The position numbers and the translations under genes were made by a program. A stretch of DNA of 64,000 bases from Kitagawia praeruptora (taxonomy: Eukaryota > Streptophyta > Magnoliopsida > Apiales > Apiaceae), in the NCBI GenBank assembly GCA_037693485.1, contig CM075346.1:107490501-107554500 (forward strand), given 5' to 3'. The notes below the pieces were generated by a model. That model saw only the letters and a list, made by a program, of their open reading frames with translations. It was not told the DNA's origin and made no database searches. Shown here piece by piece: positions 22,381-33,479 of this stretch. How positions within the stretch are numbered: position 1 is the stretch's first letter; every line of letters begins with the position of its first letter.

Positions 22381-25300
22381 TGTGACGCCCCCAAATCCGA
22401 GGTCAAAGATTCAGGTCGTCACATCACCATCCAACCATATCATACCTGTATTAACTTTACAACTCAACAATACATACATCCAGACCTCAATCTTACGCAC
22501 ATACAAGTTAGAGCCTCAGAAACGATAACCAAAAGTAACACTAAATATTACCATTCATCTGTACAATCCAGAATCTTACGCACTTCCACTTATACAACTA
22601 CACTTGAAGACGAGTCTTACTATTACAGTTGAAAACCTATCAGACTTACTCTGCATTATTTATCCGGAACTAAGTCATCTCGGGATAAATCTTCTACTCC
22701 TCTTCTGCTGGTACGGAGTTAACTGATCAAATTCTTCTCCTTCTGAAAAGTTTTTATAAAGCAAGAATGAGCTACATAATGCTCAGCAAGTTCGCCATTT
22801 TGAAAAATAATAATGTGGTTTATTTCGAAAACGTTCCCAACTGTATGGGTATATATCTCAGATTTCAAAACATAATTCGACAATATATATGTCCGAGTTT
22901 GAATAAAACATTTATACTCGCTAAGGAGCTTTAAGAATAACATATGAAACCTTTATAAGGTTCCCATTTCAATATATCTCAGGTTTGAAAATATATACAT
23001 ATTAGTATATCATTTTCGGCAAAACACTCTACGGTTAACATACTGTACAGGAATACATTATTGCAAAACCTCTTTCCTTCCATTAGCTTAGAAGGTTTCT
23101 CATTCAAAAACATTTCATTCTTTGGAATAATTGCAAGAGTGCACTAACACGTGCCAATCTTTATAGAAAATCTTGCAGTTCTAGATACTGCACGATGTCA
23201 ATATTTTTCTTATCAAAACCACACTATCGGCAACTTGGCACTTAGGCCCAAGAAGCAGTGTTTGAGTATTTTTCCAAAGTGGAGGATGGGACTGGAAGAA
23301 AACATAAAAACCTGACAGGGATTGACGATGATCAGTCCTCACATCCAAGTCCAATAATCCGCGAGTCTTCTCTACTAGTAGAAGGATAGAAACTACATCC
23401 GTAACTACCCTTGGGTGAAAACTACATCCGTAATCACCCTCGATGAAAACTACATCCGTAATCATCCTTCGGCAACACCTGGGCCAGAATAATAATTGAT
23501 GGACCGCCTGGCTCACGGCCGCTTACACATCCCGGGAATCGTTCGTCAACGATTCCCACACCTGCCAGAGTCCCCTTTTTCTTTTCTTTTCAAAAATCAT
23601 TTTGATATAAAATTTGAGTAGTTGAAGTTCGACCTCAGTCGACCGATAATTCTTGAAAAATGTACAAGAAGCAAAACCTGACCGGGGGTTTTCGAAAATG
23701 TTTTGGGTTCGAAAGTGTTCGAGTTTGAAAACGATGAAGGTATCTTGGATTAGTTTTGTCTTTAAAACAATGAACAATAATTAATAAATGATATTTTGAG
23801 ATTTAATATAAATAATTAATAAAATAATTATTTAATTAAAATAATCTTTTAATCCAAGATAGATATTTTTAAGTATTTATAATAATGTAAAAATAATAAA
23901 TACCTAAGTATACGATACTTCCCGAATGACTCTTCGGGTTATCGCAATTTAATCACGATACAATAATATACCGCTCCCCGGTCAATAGTATATTTGGACC
24001 GCTACGACCTCTATTGCTAGAGTCGTTGTCCGAAGAAAACACTTTCATTCTAAGTTCAAGGGTGTACAAATACATATGCATATATCTCAAACTTCAACAT
24101 AATCTCGTAAAGCATAAGCATATAATACGTTTGGGAACTACAAACACAACAGGGAAAAATCCTTATATCTAAGTATTGAAAAGTAAACTTGCATAGGTAA
24201 AATCAAGAATATAATTTTTTGAAAATAAATAATTAGGGTTGGAAAACTTGCCTTGGGAAGGTTGGGGTGGTTGGGCTCGTGGAGTGGAGCGACAATCTAT
24301 AAATATCCAATATTCGTTCGTTAGTATCTTAACAACACCACTTAATCATAATGTTTTAAAGGATGTAAAACCAACTTAACGACTCCAATTTATGACCACT
24401 AACCCTCCCATATGACCATGTCATCACTTTATCACATTCGTTACCCATTTGACTCGAATCCATTCCTCAAACTTGAAACACAAGTGAGTACTCTTAAAAC
24501 TACGTTAAACTAACTTCCTAGGTGATTTTCACTTGCGCACACTTTACTCTAGCATTTTTATAAAATTGAAAATTTCACATTTTACTCCAATTCTTTTTGG
24601 ACAGCCTTAGAAACTGTATAATCTGACTTCCCTCAAATTTTCATAACACTAGAATAATTTTAAGGGGTCCTAACTCAGTTCACAAGTGGACAACACAGTG
24701 CAGTCCGAATTTCAGAACCACTCTTCACTTCTCGGGTCATAACTCAAAATCTATACTTCACCTAGTCATGAACCTTATATTTCTGGAAACTACATGAAAT
24801 TATCTTTCTAACCATATGCATTAGGCCCTCGGGAGACAAGATTTAGAGGTTCAAAACCTTCTTACAAGACAGTACATGCTCCCAGAATTTCTCACAACAC
24901 TCATTCTTTCTTAAACATTCAAGAACTCATATTATACATCACATCTACCATCAAAACCACCAAGATCCATATCCATAACATTCATAAGACTACATACCCT
25001 AACTACAAGCTTAAAAATCACATCAACAACATATAACCTCAAGATTTTCATCATCCATAACTCATATAACCAAGATATGCACTAAAACTTTTAGATCTAA
25101 CATTATAACCCATAAACAATCCATAACTAAGAGGGGTTAGAGTTTTATACCTTCCTTGATGTGTGTAATAGCTTTCTAAACCTTGTATAATCCTTGTATA
25201 GCCTTGGGTAAGCTTGGATGATCAAAAGAAATGAAGAAAACAAGGTTAGTAGTTCGGAGTTATGAGAACCCGACTGAAAGATCATGGAAAACGAGGCCCT

Positions 25301-26103
25301 TACCGAGCTTTTCTGATCGAGGCTTCTAAATGAAAGTTGTAGATCATCTTCTCAGCTTTCCAACAAGCTAAAGAACGCAATATTTGGTTGAGAAATGAAG
25401 GCTCTATGGTCGTTTTACTGGGCTGCTATTTGTCATGGCCGGGAGCAGAAATATTTGTGATGTTTTTGTGTTTTGTTTGATGTGTGGTTTGAATTATGAG
25501 ATGTATTATTGATATGTATTGATATGTATATCACTCACATGTCTCCACCCTAGTCTAGTAGCCTAGGTTCAAGCCATGCCCTAGTGTCCCCCTAAAGCAT
25601 GGTGTAGTCTCCTAGGTACCATTCACCTAGTTGCTTTTTTTTTTTACTTTTTAGTTTGCTTTCCTAACTAGCTACTTGCTTGGTACTTGCATGTAATATC
25701 TCCCTTATTTTATTTCTCCACCAATGTTTATCACTTAATCCTTAATCCATAACGTATCTTAAATAAACTCCTCGTAATAACATTTTGTCGCATAGAGATT
25801 TCCTTCGTAATTCCTTAAGTACTTAATTGTGTAAATTCCTTAAATATCCATAACTCCTTGTCATGGTCTCTTAAAATCTCCTAATACTCTAATAACTCTC
25901 AAATCCCACGTCTTTATGAATCTTAATGGCAGTAGGCCTTTTGCCTTCAACAATCTTCCATTTTTCTTACACGGTGAATATAACAACATAAATTTTTCAG
26001 ATAATCAATACCATTACACAATGTAGGTGACTCAAAAGGTCCCTAATTCACAATGTCATAAGCTTTTACATATTAAAATATTACAAAAATCAGGGTTCTT
26101 ACA
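22381..26103 (-). repeat. Element C 5' LTR
   Basis: A near-identical copy of 12990-16713. Differences seen include GGGCCAGAATA for GGGCCGGAATA near 23485, TACGACC for TATGACC near 24005, and one T fewer in the T-run near 25640. It ends TTCTTACA, followed by the duplicated ACAGC. Confidence 0.95.
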
Positions 26104-28078
26104 ACAGCAATAGCAGTATCCAATCCTTTTACTGCCGAAATTTCCAAAATTTCGAATAGAGCGTATTATATTAATTAAGAATCAACACTACACTAAGCTA
26201 GATTACTAAGAGATAATGACCTGTATGATTAGAATTTCAAACTCCACAATAATTTAACCAAAATCAATTAATTACAACTCAATCAAATTGCACAGATTTC
26301 ATTTATATGGAGAGATAAATACATACAACAAATCTTCAACACAACTAAAATCAACCCAAAAAACCAACGGAGATTGTGCCCCCTGCGGGGCCTAGGAGAA
26401 GAAGCTCACCGAAGAAGATGATGCAATGGCAAGGTCGTCGGATCCGGAGGTGGATGATGAAAGAGTTGAGTCAGAGATTGATAAATCGAATTAAGGAGGT
26501 GAAAGCCAGGAGGTCATTCGGTGATTGGGTTGGTGGAGGGAGAAGAAGAGAGAAGAAGGGAGAATAGGGATAAGAGAATGGAATACTGGGGAGGGAAAGA
26601 GGATTAGAAAGTAATGGATGAAAGAGACAATGAAATGACCGTATATTTGCAAGGATTTCAATAGTTCCGTAAAATTGAAAATAAAGTGAAAAAAGAGAGT
26701 ATATTTGGTAAATTCTCTAAATACAATTATATAAAAATAAAGGATCCCGCACCTTTTATTTGGAAAATACAAAAATAGTGACTACATGCTATTTGTAAGA
26801 TTAAGTATCGGAATACTAATCTTTTATATAATAATCGTTAGTTTTTTTTTCCCTAAAAGCAACATCAAAACAGCAGTAACAACAAATCACTAGCTTTTTT
26901 TTTTAACCCACAACAAATTACTTGTTCTTATTGTCTACATGTAATATTAAAAGTAGATTAATTCAATTTCAAACAACAATTTTGCTGAACATTTCGAAAT
27001 AATGATTAAATAAGAATAAATTATAGATGTTATAAAAATTTATGTACATATTGATAATTTATAAGCAGTCAATTAATACCAATAATTAAAAAAAAAAAGA
27101 ATTAAGCATAGCAAACAAAAAGTAATTGCATAACGGCTAGAGCCGGTATACATTTTGCACGGACCAATGTGGGATGAATTTTATTTATTTATCAAATTAA
27201 TTACCTAACATCAACAAATAATTTTTTTTTAAAATTATTCAACAAATAAATATTCAAATAAATATGATATATAATATTTTAGAGTAATGCCAGAAAATCA
27301 AAAAAAATCTCGAAAAATGTTTCTTAAATGATTTAACGAAATGGGAAGTTTTAATTTTGGGATTCATATAAAAGTAAGCAGGATTCATCACATTAATTAT
27401 TTAATCATCAATGAAAAAAAGCCATGTGTTATTTTGAACATTTTTTTGGAATTTTTGATTGGTTTCCTAGTATTTTTCAATATTATATTATATCCTATTA
27501 TATAATAAGAGTAAAAGGGTACTACCAAAATTGAAGTGATCGACATGGGCTACATAACAATAACATCCTTTATATATAATAAATGTAAGAGGAATCTAAT
27601 TCATAATTTCGGTCCCGGTACCGCCAAAATAATCTCAATAGTCAAATCTAATCTTTTCAAAAATCGACGATCAAAGTTTTATTATGTTAAAAAGAAAATT
27701 ATAATCTAAAGAGGATATTATTAGAAAAGTTTGTATTTAAAATTGAATTATAGAAAGAAAAATATAATCTTTTATTAGAATTAAATTTTATTTATTTTTT
27801 TACTATTAAAAAACGTTCATATTTACTATTTGGGATAGATCCATAAATTAGATTTGAATGATTTTACAGCCCACGCGAAATACACAAAACTATCTTTAAT
27901 TTAGTGATGATTTAACAATTATTATCCAAATGAAAAAATTCAGAAACTCATGAGAAAAAGTAATTACGAATTTTTACATTAATTCTATTTTGTGTAGAAG
28001 ATCAATATTAATAATCTTAATATGATCTGAATCATTGACACAAAAAATTAATATAATTATAAATATTTGAAAAGTAGT
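26104..28078. other. Non-coding AT-rich DNA between elements C and B
   Basis: There is no supportable gene. A short GC-rich palindrome (GCCCCCTGCGGGGC, about 26378-26391) stands out. The frames at 26376-26567 and 26491-26772 are purine-rich or low-complexity and have no recognisable domain. The stretch ends with GTAGT, the left target duplication of element B. Confidence 0.6.
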
Positions 28079-28263
28079 TGATATGGGCTAAAAGTAAGGC
28101 CTACAGACACATTTAATGTGGTGTTAACTAAACTTAGAATGGTTCAAATATGGGGCCCACCAGATGGGCCCAATCCCTATTTATAATATTAATTTCGTAA
28201 TTAATATTAAGGGTAATAAAACAGCTCAGCAAATAAGAGTCAAACGAGGATATTACTCTTGCC

Positions 28264-28531
28264 CATGGTTATAAAAATCGGTAATCGGTATAAATCGGTT
28301 GAGGTACCGATTTAAGATTAATCGGGTAATCGGGGATTAATCGGAAGGATTAATTGGAGTATTAATCGGATATTATAATAATATTTAATATATTAGTCTA
28401 ATTTACAATTAAACATATCATTTAAAATATATTTATAGAATTAATCGGATTTCAAAAATCGAATCGGTTAGCTACCTTACAGAGGATTAATCGGGGATTA
28501 ATCGGTTAAATCGGGGATTTTTAGAACCATG
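28264..28531. mobile_element. hAT-type MITE in the 5' LTR
   Basis: A 268-bp insertion with 8-bp target duplications CTCTTGCC (28256-28263 and 28532-28539). The terminal inverted repeats are imperfect: CATGGTTATAAAAATCGG on the left and CATGGTTCTAAAAATCCCCG read inward from the right. The 3' LTR shows the empty site (about 41576-41583). An 8-bp duplication is the hAT signature. It has no coding capacity and is rich in AATCGG motifs. Confidence 0.9.
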
Positions 28532-28672
28532 CTCTTGCCTGACTTAGCCTTCAAGATACACATTCCGACATGGAAACTGAATCCTACAAGGAAGGGCTCT
28601 AGAACCTTCCTCAAGGCGGTGACTTGCCCACCAAGTCACCTAACCCTACTACGATTTTAGGGCTTCTCAGCC

Positions 28673-28679
28673 TATATAA
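28673..28679 (+). promoter_or_regulatory. TATA box of the element B 5' LTR
   Basis: TATATAA in the context CTCAGCCTATATAAGGACC. The same motif is at 41718-41724 in the 3' LTR and in element A's LTRs, so it is conserved in the family. It lies downstream of the MITE, so the MITE separates it from the upstream LTR sequence. Confidence 0.65.
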
Positions 28680-28873
28680 GGACCTGCTCCTTCACCCCTA
28701 GAACTACGTCTTGGCTTGATTCTCAATACGAGATACGTAGGAACTCTGTGAGGACCGATCAGTCTTGTTACACAGAAACAACCATTAAAGCTCGAAGCTC
28801 AACCACCCTTAGCATTAAATACACACAAACCCTAGCCGTCATATTCGTAACCTAGTTTTTATTTCACAACATT

Positions 28874-28890
28874 TGGCGCCGTCTGTGGGA
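28874..28890 (+). other. Element B primer binding site
   Basis: TGGCGCCGTCTGTGGGA starts two bases after the LTR end. The first bases fit a tRNA-Asp-like PBS, but the remainder does not match fully, so the primer is uncertain. Confidence 0.7.
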
Positions 28891-28904
28891 CACAAACATC
28901 AACC

Positions 28905-30134
28905 ATGGTTAACACACGAAGGACACCAGCAATTACAGAGCCAATCGCAACCGAGGCTCTACATCTTAGCTCTGCTCCGCCCCTCACTGAACAAGTACCT
29001 CCAGCATCCGGGACTATCGTTCCGTATCAAGTTTCTCAACCCCTAGGGACGACATCCCATGTTGAGAGTACGCTACCTCCGATCGTCCACACAAATCCAG
29101 GGACTAACCCCCTCCAGGTGGGGATTTCTTCCTTGATTGTAGACCCCAACAACCCTCCACGAGGGGTTCAGATCCACACTACGGATCTCCCCATAAGCAC
29201 CAATCCAATGTACGGGATGCCTAACTACCCTCCTACCCAAGGAGCTGGATCAAGTGGTCATGCCCTGTATATTCGAGATCGAGATTATCGTGATTTTTCT
29301 GGTCCTTATACGGATGAATCATCTTCTGACGATGATTACGAGCGTGATGAAGCTCCAAGGAGGCGACGTGCAAGTAAAGAACCTCGAGGAAGAACTCAAA
29401 CTACTCACGATGGACTACCTTCAACAACCACTGAGAGGATTAAGGTTTATGAAGCCGAGATCCTAAGATTAAAGGAAGATATGGCCAGAGAACAAGCCAG
29501 ATCAAATCAGACTTTACCCCCTCCAACATCAGGACCGATTCCCTTTATAGATCTAGAGAGGCCTTCGAGAAGGCAAAGGAGGGCCACCGCCCCAACTGGA
29601 AGAACAACGAGGGTGGAAACCCCCAAGAGCAACCCCAAGGATCTGATGCCACTTGGGGACCCTGATGATCCCACACCCCCGTTTACTGAGGACGTTATGA
29701 ATGCTCGTATCTCAAAGAAATTTAAGATGCCAACAATTAAAGCTTATGATGGAATGGGTGATCCTGCAAATCACGTTAGAACATTCTCAAACGCTCTGCT
29801 ATTGCAGCTTGCAAGCGACGCTTTGAAGTGTAGGGCATTCCCTCAAACTTTATCAGGCATGGCTCAAAGATGGTATAGTCGGCTTCCTGCAAACTCGATT
29901 GGTTCTTTTAAAGAGTTGAGTGCTGCTTTCATTAGTCAGTTTATCAGCGGAAGAACGCATGAGAAAAGCTCAGCATCTCTTATGTATGTGGTACAAGGGA
30001 AGAACGAAAGTCTGAGAGACTATCTTAAGAGGTTTACCAAGGAGACTCTGAACATCACTGATCTGGACAATAAGGTTGCAATGGTAGCCTTGGAGCATGG
30101 TACTACCGACCTATACTTTAAAAGGTCATTGGCG
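28905..30134 (+). pseudogene. gag: Element B gag, 5' part
   Basis: The start is ATG at 28905 (MVNTRR), 33 bases after the LTR. About 410 codons are open. There is a proline/serine-rich N-terminus, then an acidic and arginine-rich stretch (DESSSDDDYERDEAPRRRR), then KSNPKDLMPLGDPDD at about residue 245. The retrotrans_gag capsid-like region follows at about residues 285-395 (QRWYSRLPANSIGSF). The frame runs into inserted DNA at 30135 and ends at a stop at 30153-30155, so the printed C-terminus (after RSLA) is foreign. The rest of gag resumes in the same frame at 32889. Gag would assemble the particle; here it is split. Confidence 0.9.
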
Positions 30135-32888
30135 CCAAAAACTTGTTTACACTAAAACACGCAAGCGTACGTGGTCACAAGTAATATATAAGGTTAAGTC
30201 CAAATTCGTTCCCACAGGGATCTGGTTATGGTTTTAATTCAGTAAACGCACCTATGCAACAGTGTATGATCTTAATTCACTGCTAAGACAATTAATAAAT
30301 TAAGGTTTATTAAACTAAATTAACTAAGACACAAATTAACAAAACTAAGAATTAACTAACTAACAAGAATTAAAATCTAATTACGTCTGCAAGAAAAATC
30401 ATGGAATCCTAACTTCATTAAATACTTTGCTTAGATCTGACGCCTTTAATCACTATATGCAATGGTTATGATATCTGATCGGATAACACGAAACAAGTAT
30501 ACGCTACTTCTCAGTATACGAATACCAAACTAAACATACATCCACAAAAGAGATAGAAGATGAATAGACACCAATTATGCTTAGACCCTATATCTCTATA
30601 AGATTTGAAAACATAACGGTTGAAGAACAAGTTATCCATAATTATCACATAGGGCAATACAAGTATTCTCATCTCATACCACGAATCATATTGATAAACA
30701 ATTATGAACCTATGCTAGCATGGCAAGTTCTAAATCTCAAGATCCACTTTCACTTCACAAGAGATTAACAAATTAGATGTTCATGACGCATCTATCAATT
30801 AAGCATAACCATACGAGGATATCAGATATATACCACACACAGATCTTTAAAGCAATCAAGATACTAAAGCTCCATAAATAAATCCGTTAGAATCCCATGA
30901 CAACGATTAGTTCATAATCGAACCTCTCGTCATCATGGGATCTGATGAAACCATGATAAAAACAAAATATGAAAAGATACAAATAAACCTAAGTAATTGA
31001 TATGTAATGGTTCTACTCCTAATGATGATCCTAATGATCTAATTTACAAGGGTTGGATGTGTTTATATAGGCTCTAGACATCTTGCCCAGCAAGAAAATA
31101 CCAAAACAGAATTATAATAGAATTTCTGCAAGATACGTTTCCTAAACTGATTCTGTTATTTAAGGGAAATTCGTAGCTGACTTTTCTTCTGTTTTCCAGA
31201 GCCGTTCCAGACGTAATTGAGCTTCTGGACCACCTTAGAATGATAGAGAATCTCGTTATCTTCGCGTGGACTGCTTACGGGCTGGAAACAGACTTATAGA
31301 ACTCAAGATATGGCCCAAACAGTGAATCTCACGCGTGCAGCCCAATAAATCCGAATTTTAATAAATTAAATCTCCAAAAATGACAAAAACATCCACCATA
31401 ATTATCATCCTTGTAAATCTGCACAACTAAACAAAACACATCAAAACTACAAGAAACTTGAGCCCAAGACAATCAATTTAAGCCGATTTAGAATGCTCCA
31501 AGTGGATATAAATCCACTTATCACACCCCCAAACTTAAACCGATGCTTGTCCTCAAGCATAAACAATTACAACTAACTAACTAACTAGTACCACTTCCGT
31601 AGGTGATCACGGTTGCATTTGGCATATTCAACAAGCCCTTTAAACCCCTAGGCAGCCCTAGTGGACGAGTAAGGTCTCGTGAGGGCCTATAGCGAATGTA
31701 CCCACAAAATCCATTTAACCTAATGCAATGCAATGCATGAATGCAACTACTATGAAAATGCAAGATCCCCTTCAAACTCACCAAAACCAACTAACAAGCA
31801 AATATCTCAATGAATGTAACAAATCCAAGCAGAGCTCGACTAAATCCCCGTATACTAACAAATACATGAACAAAAACGTGCGTGTGTGCGATGCTCATCA
31901 GAAATACTCCCAAAACTAGGTCAAAAATCATACATGCTTTCCGTCAAGACAATCACAGGTTTATAATCAGAATAGACTGTAGACACTCCATAACCTAAGA
32001 ACACCTCCACCCTTATCCAAGGTAGACAGAAACTCATGCTTTATTACTATGACACATAATAGAATATACAATACGCATGCTTATTTAACCGTGCAATGAA
32101 TGAGACCCCAAAAGGCTTATACAATAATACCCATGTAGCGAGTGTTAGGTCAGCAATCCCAAACCACAATGGCTTTAGGTTACTAGGACTAAGTCCCCTC
32201 AGACTTAATTACTCGAGTATTAAAGAGCTCACTCTGGTTAATTTTGCATATGAACAAATAACTTATTGACTCTTTTTTTTTTCTTTTTTTTTTCTCTTTT
32301 TTTTTTCTGCAATCTGGAATGAGCCTTTCTCATTTCCAACCCTAGACTACTCATATAAATATGAGCCGGCTACTATCCATTTGACGCCTAGCCATTATTA
32401 ACAATTATGAACAACTAGCATGAAAATTCCTGGTTTCCCCCAAACTTAGACTTTAATGTTCCTACGCTATAAAGGGAATAACGAAAATTCTAAATATAAA
32501 CAAGTGATTAAATCTCAAAACATCCCACAGGCATGACCCTAACCTAGCCCAAAAGCACCCCAATGAGACTGTGTAATAAATTTTGTTCCCGTAACATGCA
32601 AGTCAATTTCATAGAAACTATAAATCAGCCCTCTACTCATCATCATCACACCCAAATCAACATCCACCTATCAATCAGAATCAGCTCGTCCTAAGGGATC
32701 ATGAAATATGCATGCCATGAAAATGCAACTAAATAAAAACTCACATGGTATACGAAAATAAAACAAAATGTCCTATATGAAACAAACGTAGATAACACGA
32801 ACATAAATGCATAATTTACTACTACTAATATGCAAAGCATGAAATCCTACATGAACAAATAATACAACAACTACTAATCCCTCAAACA
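30135..32888. mobile_element. 2.75-kb non-coding insertion in gag
   Basis: Comparison with element A shows that the expected gag sequence (CATTGGCG then AAGCATCCTCCTGAG) is separated here by 2,754 bp plus a repeated GCG (30132-30134 and 32889-32891). The insert starts CCAAAAACTTGTTTACAC and ends CCCTCAAACA. There are no matching terminal repeats, no LTRs and no coding frame. It holds a block with CACCCCCAAACTTAAACCG (about 31523) and a pyrimidine tract at about 32270-32310. The type of element is unknown. Confidence 0.8.
32268..32312. repeat. Poly-T/C tract
   Basis: Long runs of T interrupted by single C lie within the gag insertion. This is simple sequence. Confidence 0.85.
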
Positions 32889-33479
32889 GCGAAGCATCCT
32901 CCTGAGAATATGGCTGATCTCCAGCGAAGGGCTGATAAGTACATCAAGGCCGAAGATAGCACGAAGAAGGAAGTCACATTAGACAATGGTCGTGGGAACA
33001 ATGATACAAAAAAGCGCAAGCAAGAGCAGGGGTACGATGCTAGGGACAAGTATCCCCGAACTAGCAAAGACTCTGATTCGCCACCAAAAAAGAGCTTGGG
33101 ACCAAGGTTCTCTGACTATGCAAGGTTAAATGCCCCTAGAAGTCAAATCTTGTTGGAGATCGAGAAGGATAAGGACTTCCGATGGCCGAAGCCACTCAGG
33201 GGAGACCCCGCAAAGAGGAACAAGGATCAATATTGTCGGTTCCACCGAGATGTGGGGCATGATACAGATGATTGTAGGCAGTTAAAGGATGAGATCGAAT
33301 TTCTGATCCGCAAAGGAAAATTGAGTAACTTCACCAAGGGTGAAGATCGTGGAACCCAAAGAAGGGACTACGAAAGGAGAAACAATGATAGAAGGGATAA
33401 TGATCGTGACCGTAACACGCAGCCCCGACAGCGGCCGGTACAACTCGAAACTCTCGAAAGGCATACGCAAGGGAGGTGA
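32889..33479 (+). pseudogene. gag: Element B gag, 3' part
   Basis: This continues the gag frame after the insertion (KHPPENMADLQRRADKYIKA). The zinc-knuckle-like motif YCRFHRDVGHDTDDC lies at about 33232-33276, then a basic tail rich in RRDYERRNNDRRDNDR. It ends at TGA 33477-33479, overlapping the pol start by four bases. Compared with element A, 34 bp are missing near 33427, which shifts the frame and creates this end. The insertion is a multiple of three in total, so it did not by itself change the frame. Confidence 0.85.

Larger units (their letters stand above)
12990..26103 (-). mobile_element. Element C: Ty3/gypsy chromovirus-type element with 3.7-kb LTRs
   Basis: A complete insertion of 13,114 bp with target duplications ACAGC (12985-12989 and 26104-26108). 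LTRs are 3,724 and 3,723 bp and differ by only about seven substitutions and one T-run indel that I could spot. On the minus strand each LTR starts TGTAAGAACC and ends GGGGGCGTCACA. A methionine-type PBS (22361-22376) and a polypurine tract (about 16714-16732) fix the orientation. The 5.67-kb internal region contains a readable integrase C-terminus next to the 3' LTR. Upstream of that is a heavily decayed chromovirus RT-RNase H-integrase. Long LTRs and this integrase tail suggest the Del/Tekay group. New LTRs around a dead coding region point to a non-autonomous copy moved by enzymes from elsewhere. Confidence 0.92.
28079..28871 (+). repeat. Element B 5' LTR, interrupted by a MITE
   Basis: It starts TGATATGGGC and ends TTCACAACA. 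It is 793 bp long, of which 276 bp are the MITE plus one target copy. The remaining 517 bp equal the length of the 3' LTR. It is the promoter of the element. Confidence 0.95.

Noticed and set aside
26374..26395. Helitron 3' end (hairpin followed by CTAG)
   Set aside because: The base after CTAG is G rather than T, the hairpin touches CTAG without the usual spacer, and no TC start was found.
30135..32888. The gag insertion as an LTR retrotransposon
   Set aside because: No direct terminal repeats, PBS, polypurine tract or coding frame were found at its ends.
33476..33479. Programmed -1 frameshift between gag and pol in element B
   Set aside because: A 34-bp deletion relative to element A explains the frame change.
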